NCBI GenBank assembly: GCA_964408455.1
Contig: CAYOZN010000015.1
Coordinates: 53,147-117,146, forward strand
Direction: 5' to 3'
Length of the DNA stretch: 64,000 bases
Source of the DNA: CAYOZN01 sp964408455
GTDB taxonomy: Bacteria; Planctomycetota; Phycisphaerae; UBA1845; UTPLA1
Translations under genes and position numbers: made by a program
Notes under the pieces: generated by a model
What the model was told of the DNA's origin: nothing
The model's database searches: none
Seen by the model: only the letters and a program-made list of their open reading frames with translations
Shown: positions 15,731 to 23,871 of the stretch, in pieces
Layout of the letters: the number at the start of each line of letters is the position of its first letter
Position numbering within the stretch: position 1 is the stretch's first letter

Positions 15731-17788
15731 ATGGCGACAACCCAGGACACAAGCGCAGGACCGACACGCCGGGCCGCGAACGAATCCCAGATGCAGTTCG
15801 CCTTCGATGCCCAGTCGCTCATGCCCCAGATTCATCCCCCGGAGCCCGAGATGCCCAAGGCCGCCCGACGTAAGCCCGCCGGCAAGGCGGCGGCGAAGAA
15901 GCGAAGCGCCGACAGCGACGGCAAACGCACCGGCTCGGCCGGCCCGTCCGAATCCGATGCCGCGACATCTCCGCCCCGCGCGCGAAAGGGCCACAAATAC
16001 GCCACTGCCGAGAGCATGTCCAAGGCCCAGCGCGAGATCTCGGTGTCCGAGTTCTTCGCCAAGAATCGCCACCTGCTCGGCTTCGACAACAAGCGCAAGG
16101 CCCTGTTGACCACGGTCAAGGAGGCGGTCGACAACTCCCTCGACGCATGCGAGGAGGCCGGCATCCTGCCCGACATCGTCGTCAAAATTGAGCAGAGCGA
16201 CCAGGACCGCTTCCGCGTGACGGTGCGCGACAACGGCCCCGGCATCGTCAAGGCCCAGATTCCCAACGTCTTCGGCAAGCTGCTCTACGGCTCGAAGTTT
16301 CACCGGCTCAAGATGAGCCGCGGTCAGCAGGGCATCGGCATCTCGGCCGCCGGCATGTACGGCCTGCTCACCACCGGCAAGAGTGTGAAGATCACGTCGC
16401 GCACCGGTGCCAAGAGCGAGGCACACTACTACGAGCTCCAGATCGACACCAAGAAGAACGCCCCGCACATCGTCACCGACAAGACAATCAAGGTGGACTG
16501 GCCGCACGGCACCGAAGTGACGATCGAGCTGGAGTCGCAGTATCAGAAGGGCCGGGCCAGCGTCGACGAGTACCTTGAGCTCACGGCCATCGCCAATCCG
16601 CACGCCGCGTTCACCTTCATCGATCCCGCCGGCCAGGTCACCGAGCTGCCGCGGGCGACGACGGAGCTGCCGCATCCGACGGTCGAAATCAAGCCGCACC
16701 CCTACGGGATCGAGCTGGGCGTGCTGATCAAGATGCTCAAGGACAGCCGCGAAAAAACGCTCTCGCGTTTTCTGAGCAGCGAGTTCAGCAAGGTGAGCGC
16801 CGGTACGGCCAGCGCGATCTGCGACAAGGCCAAGCTCAGTTCCCGGGCCAATCCCACGCGCATCGGCACCCACGAGGCCGAAACGCTATACAAGGCCATG
16901 CAGGAATCGACCATCCGGCCACCCTCGACCGACTGCCTGTCCCCCATCGGCGAGAGGCAGATTCTCGCGGGGCTGCTCAAGGGCGTGAAGGCCGAGTTTT
17001 TCACGGCCGCCACGCGCTCGCCCGCGGTCTATCGCGGCAATCCGTTTCAGATCGAAGTCGGGCTTGCCTATGGCGGCGAGCTCGGGCCCGACCCATCGCA
17101 GGAACAGGAGAATGCCGAAGTCGCGGAAGTGAAGGTGCGGCGCGGCAAGGTGGTAGAAGCGCCGCGTGTCACCGTCCAGACACGCCTGATGCGATTCGCC
17201 AATCGCGTGCCGCTGCTCTATCAGATGTCGGGCTGCTGCATTTACAAGAGCATTCTGGACACAGACTGGCGCCGATACGGGCTGTCGCAGTCGTCGGGAA
17301 GCCTGCCGCAGGCGCCGCTCGCCGTCTTCGTTCACATGGCCAGCGTGTGGGTGCCGTTCACCAGCGAAGGCAAGGAGGCCATCGCCGACTACGACGAGAT
17401 TCGCAAGGAGATCAAGCTTGCGGTGCAGGAATGCGGCCGCAAGCTACAGGCCTTTCTGAACCGCCGCAAGAAACAGAAGTATGAAACCGACCGGCGCAGC
17501 ATCTTCAAGCGGTACATCGGCGAAGTGGTTGCAGCCTGCGGCAGCATCGCCACGATCAATGAAAAGGCGCTGTACGACGATCTCACTGCGCTGGCGCAGC
17601 GCATCACCGCGCGAGCCGACGAGGAGACCGAGCTGATTACCGCCGACGGTACCCGGATCAAGGGCAAGCGAGGAAAATCAGCGTCCGCGCGACAAGCATC
17701 CGGCACATCGAGCGAATACGGCGAGAACACCGTCGTCGTGGAGCGCAAGACTGACGAAGCCGGGCCGCTCTTCGAGGGTGCGGCGTAA
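15731..17788 (+). CDS. top6B: DNA topoisomerase VI subunit B-like protein
   Basis: 685 residues from ATG 15731, with GAGGAG 6 bp upstream. A Lys/Ala-rich extension of about 95 residues precedes a GHKL ATPase domain: N-box KEAVDNSLDACEEAG (130 onwards), DNGPGI (167-172) and RGQQGIGISAAGMYG (197-211). An H2TH-like helix block (LSRFLSSEFSKVSAGTASAI) and a transducer domain with the switch-lysine region and long coiled helix (FLNRRKKQKYETDRRSIFKR) follow, as in archaeal Top6B. The ATPase normally partners Top6A to pass one duplex through another. No top6A is next to it or elsewhere in the window, although the two are often adjacent. Flanking genes are convergent or divergent, so it is a single-gene unit. 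Confidence 0.92.
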   Translation: MATTQDTSAGPTRRAANESQMQFAFDAQSLMPQIHPPEPEMPKAARRKPAGKAAAKKRSADSDGKRTGSAGPSESDAATSPPRARKGHKYATAESMSKAQREISVSEFFAKNRHLLGFDNKRKALLTTVKEAVDNSLDACEEAGILPDIVVKIEQSDQDRFRVTVRDNGPGIVKAQIPNVFGKLLYGSKFHRLKMSRGQQGIGISAAGMYGLLTTGKSVKITSRTGAKSEAHYYELQIDTKKNAPHIVTDKTIKVDWPHGTEVTIELESQYQKGRASVDEYLELTAIANPHAAFTFIDPAGQVTELPRATTELPHPTVEIKPHPYGIELGVLIKMLKDSREKTLSRFLSSEFSKVSAGTASAICDKAKLSSRANPTRIGTHEAETLYKAMQESTIRPPSTDCLSPIGERQILAGLLKGVKAEFFTAATRSPAVYRGNPFQIEVGLAYGGELGPDPSQEQENAEVAEVKVRRGKVVEAPRVTVQTRLMRFANRVPLLYQMSGCCIYKSILDTDWRRYGLSQSSGSLPQAPLAVFVHMASVWVPFTSEGKEAIADYDEIRKEIKLAVQECGRKLQAFLNRRKKQKYETDRRSIFKRYIGEVVAACGSIATINEKALYDDLTALAQRITARADEETELITADGTRIKGKRGKSASARQASGTSSEYGENTVVVERKTDEAGPLFEGAA

Positions 17789-17856
17789 CACGGGGCACCG
17801 GCCCCGGCGCGCGGCCGTCGTGAAGTCGGCCGGCGCGCCATGAAGGTCCGATGCGC

Positions 17857-19140
17857 TCAGTCAATCAACAGCGTGTCGACAAACGTCTGAACGTCCAGCC
17901 CGTTCCGCTCGCCGTCGCCGTCCACATCGGCACGGGCGGGGTTGCACCCGGGAAACTGTGCCGCGTAGGCATCCGGATCGCCCAGCGCCAGTGCCAGTGG
18001 CACGGCGTCCTCAATGTCCAGCACGCCGTCGCAATTCATGTCTCCCGGCAACAGCGGCGTCAGGATTGCGATTGCCCGCGGAAAGCCGGTCGCGCCGATG
18101 ACCGCCTCTGCGGCGATGACGCCGGCCTCGTTGATGGCGGTGGCCCGCGACACGTATAGAAACGGCGGCCCTCCGGGCGCGATGAAGTCATTCAGGTCGT
18201 ACATCACGCCGTTTTCCCAGAGGAACGCATGCACCTCGAAGTCCGGGGTGTTGGCGGTGCCGACCACCTGCCCCGCGTCGTTCACGTCGAATGCCTCGCT
18301 GTAATTGCCGCCGGGCAGAAAGCCAAGGCCGGTGAGAAACGCGTCTTCGCCGCGCCAGTAAAACGCCTGAATTGTGAAGTCGAGAAACGATGATCGGCCG
18401 ACGACGTCTCCCAGTTCGTTCATGCCGAGCCCTTCGCTGTTGAAGGCGCCCGGCAGAGGGCCGATCTGCACGGGATCCGCGGCAGGCGAATCCCACCTGG
18501 CCGCATAGAAGACACCTTCGATGCCGCCGCTCACCCCGGCGATCTGTCCCGCCTCGTTGATGGCCCAGGCGGAGCCGGACGTGACGCCGGGGATGACGCC
18601 GGCCAGCGTCACCGGGGCGGCAGCGCCCGAACTCCAGTAACAGTGCTGCGGACCAGAGAAGTCGCTGTCGCCATAGCTCCCGACAATCGCGCCGGCGTCG
18701 TTGATGTCGTGTCCCACGCCACTGAAGAACCCGTCCGGCACCGGCAGCGGCGCCGCGACACCAGCTTGGTATACGAAACCCTGTTGGCCGGACTGGCCGA
18801 CGATGTCGCCGGCCGCGTTGATGCCATAGGGAAAGTTGAAGTTTGGATCGAGCAGCGCGAGTGAACCGATGCCCGTCATCGGGTCGACGACAACGCCGGT
18901 GGCGGAAGGATCGAAGGCATCGAAGGCGGTGTAGCCCACGACGCGCCCGGCCTCGTTCATTCCGAACGACGTGGTGAACTCATATGGCGGCAATGGTCCG
19001 AAGAGCTCCACTTCATAAAGCAGTGGCTGAGCGCCGACGCGACTCGCCATTGAGAGCAGGAATGCAGCGGCGACAAGGGCGAAGAGTCGAGAACGCCCGT
19101 TGCGATGCAAGGCACGAGAAAGCGGACAAGCAGATGACAT
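17857..19140 (-). CDS. exported HAF-repeat protein with dockerin-like tail
   Basis: 427 residues with a signal peptide (RSRLFALVAAAFLLSMASRVGAQ). The body has about seven HAF-type repeats of the form GxNExGxVVGxxx, for example GMNEAGRVVGYTAFDA, GINAAGDIVGQSGQQGF, DINDAGAIVGSYGD and DVNDAGQVVGTANTPDF. The C-terminus is a two-loop EF-hand/dockerin-like tail (GDMNCDGVLDIEDAVPLALA and DVDGDGERNGLDVQTFV). Such proteins are secreted or cell-surface; HAF repeats probably fold as beta blades. GGGAGAAAC upstream of ATG 19140 gives a modest ribosome-binding site. No catalytic motif is seen. Confidence 0.85.
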   Translation of the reverse strand: MSSACPLSRALHRNGRSRLFALVAAAFLLSMASRVGAQPLLYEVELFGPLPPYEFTTSFGMNEAGRVVGYTAFDAFDPSATGVVVDPMTGIGSLALLDPNFNFPYGINAAGDIVGQSGQQGFVYQAGVAAPLPVPDGFFSGVGHDINDAGAIVGSYGDSDFSGPQHCYWSSGAAAPVTLAGVIPGVTSGSAWAINEAGQIAGVSGGIEGVFYAARWDSPAADPVQIGPLPGAFNSEGLGMNELGDVVGRSSFLDFTIQAFYWRGEDAFLTGLGFLPGGNYSEAFDVNDAGQVVGTANTPDFEVHAFLWENGVMYDLNDFIAPGGPPFLYVSRATAINEAGVIAAEAVIGATGFPRAIAILTPLLPGDMNCDGVLDIEDAVPLALALGDPDAYAAQFPGCNPARADVDGDGERNGLDVQTFVDTLLID

Positions 19141-19193
19141 ATGTTTCTCCCGTTGAAAGATGGCTCTTTGATTTTCTTACCGGCATCAATGTC

Positions 19194-19826
19194 CTAACGC
19201 CTGCGGCGCAGCAGCAGGGCAGCCAGCACGGGCGTCCCCAATGTCAGCGTGCCGGGTTCGGGAATGCCGTAGATCGTGGTCACGGCGCGGATCTGCATCT
19301 CCGTCCAGTTTCCGTCTCCGTTGGGATCGCTGCCGGGGCTTTCGAGGCTGAGCGTCAATTCACGAACGACGCGCGTGATAGTCGCCCCGCACAAATCGGG
19401 GCATGTCTGGCCGAAGTCGTCCGGTGGCATCGGATCGGACAACGGCAGGCGCTGCGACTCGAGGCCGAGGAAGTTGGAAACGCTGCCGCTATCAAAACGC
19501 AAAGTGTCGTACAGAAACCAGTCGGCCCCGTCGCTCACCAGGGCTGCATACGTCTCAAAGTCGGGGTCATTGTCGAAACTGACTTCATCAACGCGCTCGG
19601 CACCGTCGACGAGCACGATGTCTTCAAAAAGTGTGCCGGCTCCTGAGCTGGCGGTATTGACTGGAGACAGAAACGTCTCGTGCGTCAGCGACGTGACGAC
19701 GCCCAGGAAACCCTGATTGCGATCGATGATGTACTCGCCGAGGGCAATTTCGGCACGGGCGGGAGTCGTTAAGACAAGTGCAGCCAGACCGACACCAAGA
19801 GCAGGCAGGGCGCGAAGCCGCGACAT
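19194..19826 (-). CDS. PEP-CTERM sorting-signal exported protein
   Basis: 210 residues from ATG 19826 (MSRLRALPALGVGLAALVLT), chosen because AAAGGAA lies upstream and a signal peptide ending ARA follows. The C-terminus is IPEPGTLTLGTPVLAALLLR followed by Arg, which is a PEP motif, a hydrophobic segment and a basic tail. This is the substrate signal for exosortase-dependent processing, usually linked to exopolysaccharide. The middle region is beta-rich, with no known domain. It precedes the HAF-repeat gene in the same direction (54 bp), so the two may be co-expressed. No exosortase gene is in the window. Confidence 0.85.
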   Translation of the reverse strand: MSRLRALPALGVGLAALVLTTPARAEIALGEYIIDRNQGFLGVVTSLTHETFLSPVNTASSGAGTLFEDIVLVDGAERVDEVSFDNDPDFETYAALVSDGADWFLYDTLRFDSGSVSNFLGLESQRLPLSDPMPPDDFGQTCPDLCGATITRVVRELTLSLESPGSDPNGDGNWTEMQIRAVTTIYGIPEPGTLTLGTPVLAALLLRRRR

Positions 19827-20750
19827 GATACCGTTCCTTTCTTGAACTGGTTTTGATCGGCTCGCCCTGCTGAACTGGCGGTCAATGTAGCACGCGGCAA
19901 ACGAGCACTTCAATAGTTTTGACAGGCGTCGATTCAACTTTCGTGTTTTGGCCGCCCGCCGCCGCCGGCCGGCCGCCGCCGGCCAAAAACGGGCGATCAC
20001 ATGCTGCAGAAACAGGCCTCATCCGCCACGCGCAATGATGCTCGCGTGCAGTGCCATCAGTACGCCGCGCACGCCAGGGGCCGGCGCGAACCAGCATTGA
20101 AGTGCCATATGAAAGGCACTTTCAGCCGACATCGGCACAAACCTGCACGCAGCATGGACGGCGCATGTCGTCGTGACCTGGCAAGCGCGAAGACGGGCCC
20201 GGATAGACGGACGCTGCGGTTTGAATGGGTGTAATCGTTATGGGTCGGAGTCAGACCGGCGGAACAAACGAAGTGCGGGGCCCGGCGTAAAAAACGGGCC
20301 GGCGGCTGAACCGGGGGATGACCTACCAATCAATACAGATCGTAAGCACCCCGATCCGCCGCCGGTACCACCCACTCCTTCCCTAAGGCACGGCCAGGAT
20401 TCGTCGCTTCCCTACATAGCGACGCCCCTGCTCCCTACATTCCCGCGGAAAGTTCGCGCGGACGGTTACTCAGCCAGGTTGTCAAGTATCCACCGGGCAT
20501 CGACGCCTGCGTGCGAGGCGGCATCGATTGTTTCGCGAGCGGGCAGCTGAAAAGTACGCAGTACTCAAACTTCTGACGGACGCCGACGGGATGGCTCGCG
20601 AATGGCGGCAGTCATGCTGGATTCAGCCCTGCCGCTTCATCTATTGCAAATAACGGATACAGCCCAAAATGTCAAGCAAATCACGCGGTTGCCCGGCCGA
20701 TTTTAGCCTCCAACCGGCTGCCCACGGCCGATACGGCGCAGGCTTTTTTG
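19827..20750. other. long intergenic stretch without a supported gene
   Basis: Short overlapping frames on both strands have Arg/Pro/His-rich, non-protein-like composition and lack good start signals. The only notable feature is a GC-rich/poly-A stretch near 20279-20303 (GGGCCCGGCGTAAAAAACGG), which in minus orientation looks like a weak terminator. The right end carries the promoter of the leader at 20751. Confidence 0.5.
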
Positions 20751-20780
20751 TTGACCCTGCGTTTCGTGCAGTGATACACT
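20751..20780 (+). promoter_or_regulatory. predicted sigma-70-type promoter
   Basis: TTGACC at 20751-20756 and TACACT at 20775-20780 with an 18-base gap, preceded by a T-run (GGCTTTTTTG). It would drive the structured leader and the release-factor-like gene at 21137. The match is good by eye, but the start site is not proven. Confidence 0.5.
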
Positions 20781-20996
20781 TCAATTGCCGGGCGGGTCCG
20801 TTCAGCAGCCGGTCCCTCAGAACATGGGCGAGGGACAGGAGCCTGAAATCGGAACTGCTCGGCCGGCGGCGCGAACGTCGCGCCGATCAGCGGGTCCGAT
20901 CCCGGCGACGGCCGGGCGGACGGGGCCAGGCCCGGGGACGCCGATCACTCTGAAAGCGGCCTCGGGGAACTTGCCCGTTCGTAAAGGAGGTGATCC

Positions 20997-21026
20997 ATGC
21001 CGAGTGACCGTAGAAAGCTGCTGTAA
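20997..21026 (+). CDS. nine-codon mini-ORF with a perfect extended Shine-Dalgarno
   Basis: ATG 20997 to TAA 21024-21026 encodes MPSDRRKLL. It is preceded by AAAGGAGGTGATCC (20983-20996), the exact 14-base complement of the conserved 3' end of bacterial 16S rRNA, with 6 bases from the GGAGG core to ATG. Such a long match is rare. The stop codon lies within the stem of the hairpin at 21017-21059, so ribosomes on the mini-ORF would open it. It may be a leader peptide for the gene at 21137, or a ribosome-binding decoy in a short RNA that ends at 21114. The basic DRRK run could be the regulatory part. The sequence is clear; that it is translated is inferred. Confidence 0.5.
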   Translation: MPSDRRKLL

Positions 21027-21059
21027 GTGCAGCGACCGTGGCTGCACTTATTCAGCAGC
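21017..21059 (+). promoter_or_regulatory. leader hairpin overlapping the mini-ORF stop
   Basis: Stem GCTGCTG-TAAGTGCAGC (21017-21033), loop GACCGTG, and GCTGCACTTA-TT-CAGCAGC (21041-21059). This is 17 bp with one two-base bulge. The mini-ORF stop codon TAA lies in the stem. No T-run follows, so it is not a terminator itself. Confidence 0.75.
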
Positions 21060-21071
21060 CTGTATCGAACC

Positions 21072-21114
21072 GGCCCGCCGAGCGGCGTGATCGCCCCGGC
21101 GGGCCACTTTTTTT
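21072..21114 (+). terminator. Rho-independent terminator in the leader
   Basis: Stem GGCCCGCCG (21072-21080) / CGGCGGGCC (21097-21105) with inner GGCG/CGCC pairing, then ACTTTTTTT. It lies after the mini-ORF hairpin and only 22 bp before ATG 21137, so it either ends a separate short RNA or attenuates the downstream gene. Confidence 0.85.
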
Positions 21115-21136
21115 CCTGCACCTTCGTCCCTCTCCG

Positions 21137-21673
21137 ATGTCGCACGATCCGCCCGTTTTTGACCGGGATGCCTGCCTTCGGTCGAGCGATGCCGCGCTGC
21201 TCGACCAATGCGAAGTGGATTGTTATCGCGCGTCCGGGCCCGGCGGGCAGAAACGAAACAAGACCAGCTCAGCCGTGCGCCTTCGGCATCGGCCCACCGG
21301 CATCCTCGCCATCGCAGAGGAGAGCCGCTCGCAGCACGAGAACAAGGCCCGGGCCCTTCGACGCCTTCGCATGCTGATCGCGGTTGAAATTCGAAAACCG
21401 GTTGCGACCGGTCCGATTCCGCGCGAATGGACGCAGGCCCGTAGCGCAGACGGGGCACTGGCGATCTCGCAGAAAAATCCGAGCTACCCGATGGCGGCGG
21501 CCGTGGCCCTCGACGCCCTGGCGGCCGCCGATGCCTCGGTGCGAGATGCGGCCGCCCTGCTCGGCGTGACCACGGCACAGCTTTCTCGATTCCTCACCGG
21601 CGATGGCCACCTGCTGGCAACGGCGAATTTGCTACGCCGTCAGCACGGCCACAAGCCACTGACAGGAGGATAA
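21137..21673 (+). CDS. peptide chain release factor-like (GGQ) protein
   Basis: 178 residues from ATG 21137. The RF-1-type catalytic domain is at the N-terminus: CEVDCYRASGPGGQKRNKTS (GGQ at 36-38) followed by SAVRLRHRPTGILAIAEESR. There is no codon-recognition domain, as in ArfB/YaeJ and RF-H rescue factors, but the basic C-terminal tail of ArfB is replaced by an Ala-rich region (AAAVALDALAAADASVRDAA). It probably hydrolyses peptidyl-tRNA on ribosomes; which stalled complex it serves is unknown. Its own ribosome-binding site is weak, whereas the mini-ORF just upstream has a perfect one, which suggests regulated expression. Confidence 0.82.
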   Translation: MSHDPPVFDRDACLRSSDAALLDQCEVDCYRASGPGGQKRNKTSSAVRLRHRPTGILAIAEESRSQHENKARALRRLRMLIAVEIRKPVATGPIPREWTQARSADGALAISQKNPSYPMAAAVALDALAAADASVRDAAALLGVTTAQLSRFLTGDGHLLATANLLRRQHGHKPLTGG

Positions 21674-21709
21674 AGCTCGCGCTCGGTACCGGCCGAGCCG
21701 ACGGGGCGC

Positions 21710-21744
21710 AAAAAAAAAGGCTGTGCGGACAATGCCGCACAGCC
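21710..21744 (-). terminator. terminator for the small exported protein gene
   Basis: Ten-bp perfect stem GGCTGTGCGG/CCGCACAGCC (21719-21728 and 21735-21744) with a six-base loop, flanked on the left by nine A (21710-21718). In minus orientation this is a stem followed by a T-run. It lies about 40 bp after the stop of the gene ending at 21783. Confidence 0.9.
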
Positions 21745-21782
21745 GCAGGTGATCAGTTTCGAGAGAGACGCGGGGCAGACGA

Positions 21783-22130
21783 TCAGATGCCGCCGCCGCC
21801 ACCGCCGCCACCACCCAGGCCATCGCTCTCATCCTGAGGATCCTCGGGTGCTCCGCCGCCGGGGAACAGGCCGCCATCGCCATTATCGAAGCTCCCGGCG
21901 TCGCCGCAGGCACCGGGTATCGTGCATCCGGGATCGGCCGCGAAATCCGGCGTATCAAGCAGCGGGAACAGGGCAATGAGTTGATCCTGGGGATCGCAGA
22001 AGGTCAGCACCGCGCCGCAGATGGGCAGGGATGCCAGCGTGTTGATACAGGTGCCCTGAAACACGGTGCCACCGGCGATCATGACCGTCACCGCGAGGGC
22101 CGACTTTCGATACAGCTTATACCTTTTCAT
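21783..22130 (-). CDS. small exported Gly-rich protein, family unknown
   Basis: 115 residues from ATG 22130 (MKRYKLYRKSALAVTVMIAG), with AAAGG upstream; a longer start at 22160 is possible. The signal segment ends near GTVFQGTCINTLASL. The mature part has a few Cys (CGAVLTFCDP, CTIPGACGDAG) and finishes with a run of Gly (GLGGGGGGGGGI). The GGTVFQGxCI-like junction resembles the neighbouring gene (AFLAQFGTICN), so both appear to belong to one planctomycete family of small exported proteins. No function can be named. Confidence 0.6.
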   Translation of the reverse strand: MKRYKLYRKSALAVTVMIAGGTVFQGTCINTLASLPICGAVLTFCDPQDQLIALFPLLDTPDFAADPGCTIPGACGDAGSFDNGDGGLFPGGGAPEDPQDESDGLGGGGGGGGGI

Positions 22131-22212
22131 TCCATTACCTTTCCGGAAAGCGGGATGCATTCACATCCGCGAGGGCTGCAGGTGGTCATTCAGCAACGAC
22201 GATCGGCGTCGT

Positions 22213-22488
22213 TCAAGGCTCAACGATGATCTGGCGAACCGGGCAACCGAACATCAGGTCGTCATCCTGGTTGATGACGTCACCCGGCACGTTCTCGGCG
22301 ACAATCTGCACATTTTCAACGCCGCAGACATTGAAGAGGCCGAACAGCCTGCCGGAGTTGTCGATCAGGAAGCCGGACTGGGCCCCAAACGCCGTGAAGG
22401 AACTGTTGCAGATGGTTCCGAACTGCGCGAGGAAGGCACCGGTTGAGAACATCGCCGCCCATTTGGCGAATCGAAGCTTACGCCGCAT
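22213..22488 (-). CDS. small exported protein, paralogue of its neighbour
   Basis: 91 residues from ATG 22488 (MRRKLRFAKWAAMFSTGAFL), with GGAGGTTGAAAA upstream as a ribosome-binding site. The longer frame to 22671 is unlikely. The signal segment runs into AQFGTICNSSFTAFG, then the mature part reads VCGVENVQIVAENVPGD and ends CPVRQIIVEP. It lies 83 bp upstream of the related 115-residue gene, in the same direction, so they may form a two-gene unit ended by the terminator at 21710. Function unknown. Confidence 0.62.
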   Translation of the reverse strand: MRRKLRFAKWAAMFSTGAFLAQFGTICNSSFTAFGAQSGFLIDNSGRLFGLFNVCGVENVQIVAENVPGDVINQDDDLMFGCPVRQIIVEP

Positions 22489-22749
22489 TTTTTCAACCTC
22501 CAATGTCCCCAGGCAGGCAGAGAAGGCGGGGATAGTCTGGCATGCTTGGCAAGCGCTGCTTGCGTTAACTCCATTCATGTTACCAGCCGGACAGGTGTCT
22601 TTCAAGGTTTTTGACCGGACTGGATTTGCCTCTATCCCGTTGAGTCTCAAAAGGATAAAGGCACGGTGCACCAGTATCGTAGATTATCGGCTGCGGCAGT
22701 CTCCTGCGTGGAGCCGTTGGAAAGACCCCTACCGGCTGCCCGCTCGGCC

Positions 22750-23871
22750 TCAACCGCCGGCGCCCCGGTCTGCCTTCTTCCTGGCAGCAGCCCGGATCGT
22801 CCGCTCGTTCACCGGATGGATGAAGGCCTGTTCCGTGATGATCCCGGTGATCAGTTTGGCCGGCGTGACGTCGAAGGCCGGGTTCCAGCAATCCACGCCA
22901 TCCGGCACCGTCTGCCGGCCGCCGAACCGCCCTACTTCGGACGTGTCCCTCGCTTCGATCGGGATTTCGGAACCCGTGCGAACGTCCAAGTCGAATGTGG
23001 AACTGGGCGCCGCCACATAAAACGGCGCGTTGTGAGCAGCGGCGAGGACCGCCAATCCATACGTGCCGATCTTGTTCGCCACATCGCCGTTTGCCGCGAT
23101 GCGATCGGCGCCGACCACGACGACCTGCACGGCGCGATCCCGCAGCAGGACCCCTGCCATGTTGTCGCATATCACTGTCGTGTTGATGCCTGCTCGTTTG
23201 AGCTCCCAGGCAGTGAGCCGCGCACCCTGGAGGAGCGGTCGCGTTTCGTCGACGAAGACGCGAAAGTGGCGGCCGTGCTCCAGGGCGGCATACATCACGG
23301 CCAGCGCCGTGCCGTATTCGCTGGTGGCCAGGGCGCCGGCATTGCAGTGCGTCAGCACGCCGGCGCCTTCCGGGATGAGGTGCTGTCCCTGCCGCCCGAT
23401 CGCACGGCACATGGCCGCATCTTCGTTGCGAATGCGGTGGGCCTCTTCCAGCAGGGCCACTCTGGCCTGCGGCCACGGGATGCGCCCGAGCGAGGCAGCG
23501 AACTGGCGCATGCGATTCAGCGCCCAGAAGAGATTCACGGCCGTGGGCCGGCTGGTGGCGAGATAATCACAGCACTTGTTCGCCACTTCGGGCCAGACGT
23601 GATCTGCGGGCGAAAACTCGTTCAGACCGACGAGGACGCCGTAGGCCGATGCCACACCGATGGCAGGTGCCCCGCGCACCCGCAGGCTGCGAATCGCCTC
23701 AAACACTGATTCGAGCGTCGTGCAGCTCAGCGTGATCGTTTCGGTCGGCAGTCGAGTCTGGTCCAGCAGCTCCAGGGCACCGTTCGGCTGCACGTTCGGA
23801 TTCCACCACAGCGGCCGGATGGTCGGCGGGGCAGGGGTACGCGGTGCGGGCGACATGGCCGTTCGCGACAT
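22750..23871 (-). CDS. mtnA: S-methyl-5-thioribose-1-phosphate isomerase
   Basis: 373 residues, a typical MtnA length. Family motifs are LRVRGAPAIGVASAYG, LTHCNAGALATSEYGTAL (with the catalytic Cys), VVVGADRIAANGDVANKIGT (with the catalytic Asp) and DCWNPAFDVTPAKLITGIIT. The enzyme converts 5-methylthioribose 1-phosphate to 5-methylthioribulose 1-phosphate in methionine salvage, in the cytoplasm. No other salvage gene is nearby. The start ATG 23871 overlaps the ridA stop by one base (TGATG), pointing to translational coupling in a scpA-ridA-mtnA operon. An eIF-2B alpha/beta/delta relationship is expected for this fold. Confidence 0.96.
   Translation of the reverse strand: MSRTAMSPAPRTPAPPTIRPLWWNPNVQPNGALELLDQTRLPTETITLSCTTLESVFEAIRSLRVRGAPAIGVASAYGVLVGLNEFSPADHVWPEVANKCCDYLATSRPTAVNLFWALNRMRQFAASLGRIPWPQARVALLEEAHRIRNEDAAMCRAIGRQGQHLIPEGAGVLTHCNAGALATSEYGTALAVMYAALEHGRHFRVFVDETRPLLQGARLTAWELKRAGINTTVICDNMAGVLLRDRAVQVVVVGADRIAANGDVANKIGTYGLAVLAAAHNAPFYVAAPSSTFDLDVRTGSEIPIEARDTSEVGRFGGRQTVPDGVDCWNPAFDVTPAKLITGIITEQAFIHPVNERTIRAAARKKADRGAGG

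Noticed and set aside
15731..17788. Archaeal contamination as the source of top6B
   Set aside because: The gene is flanked by plainly bacterial planctomycete-type genes on continuous sequence with similar base composition.
20279..20330. Small RNA gene with GGGCCCGGCG...CGGGCC hairpin
   Set aside because: The stem is short and imperfect and no promoter is seen; insufficient support.
20983..20996. Possible 16S rRNA 3' end on the minus strand
   Set aside because: Only the 14-base anti-SD word matches. The bases next to it do not match the conserved 16S end or helix 45, so it is a Shine-Dalgarno and not an rRNA gene.
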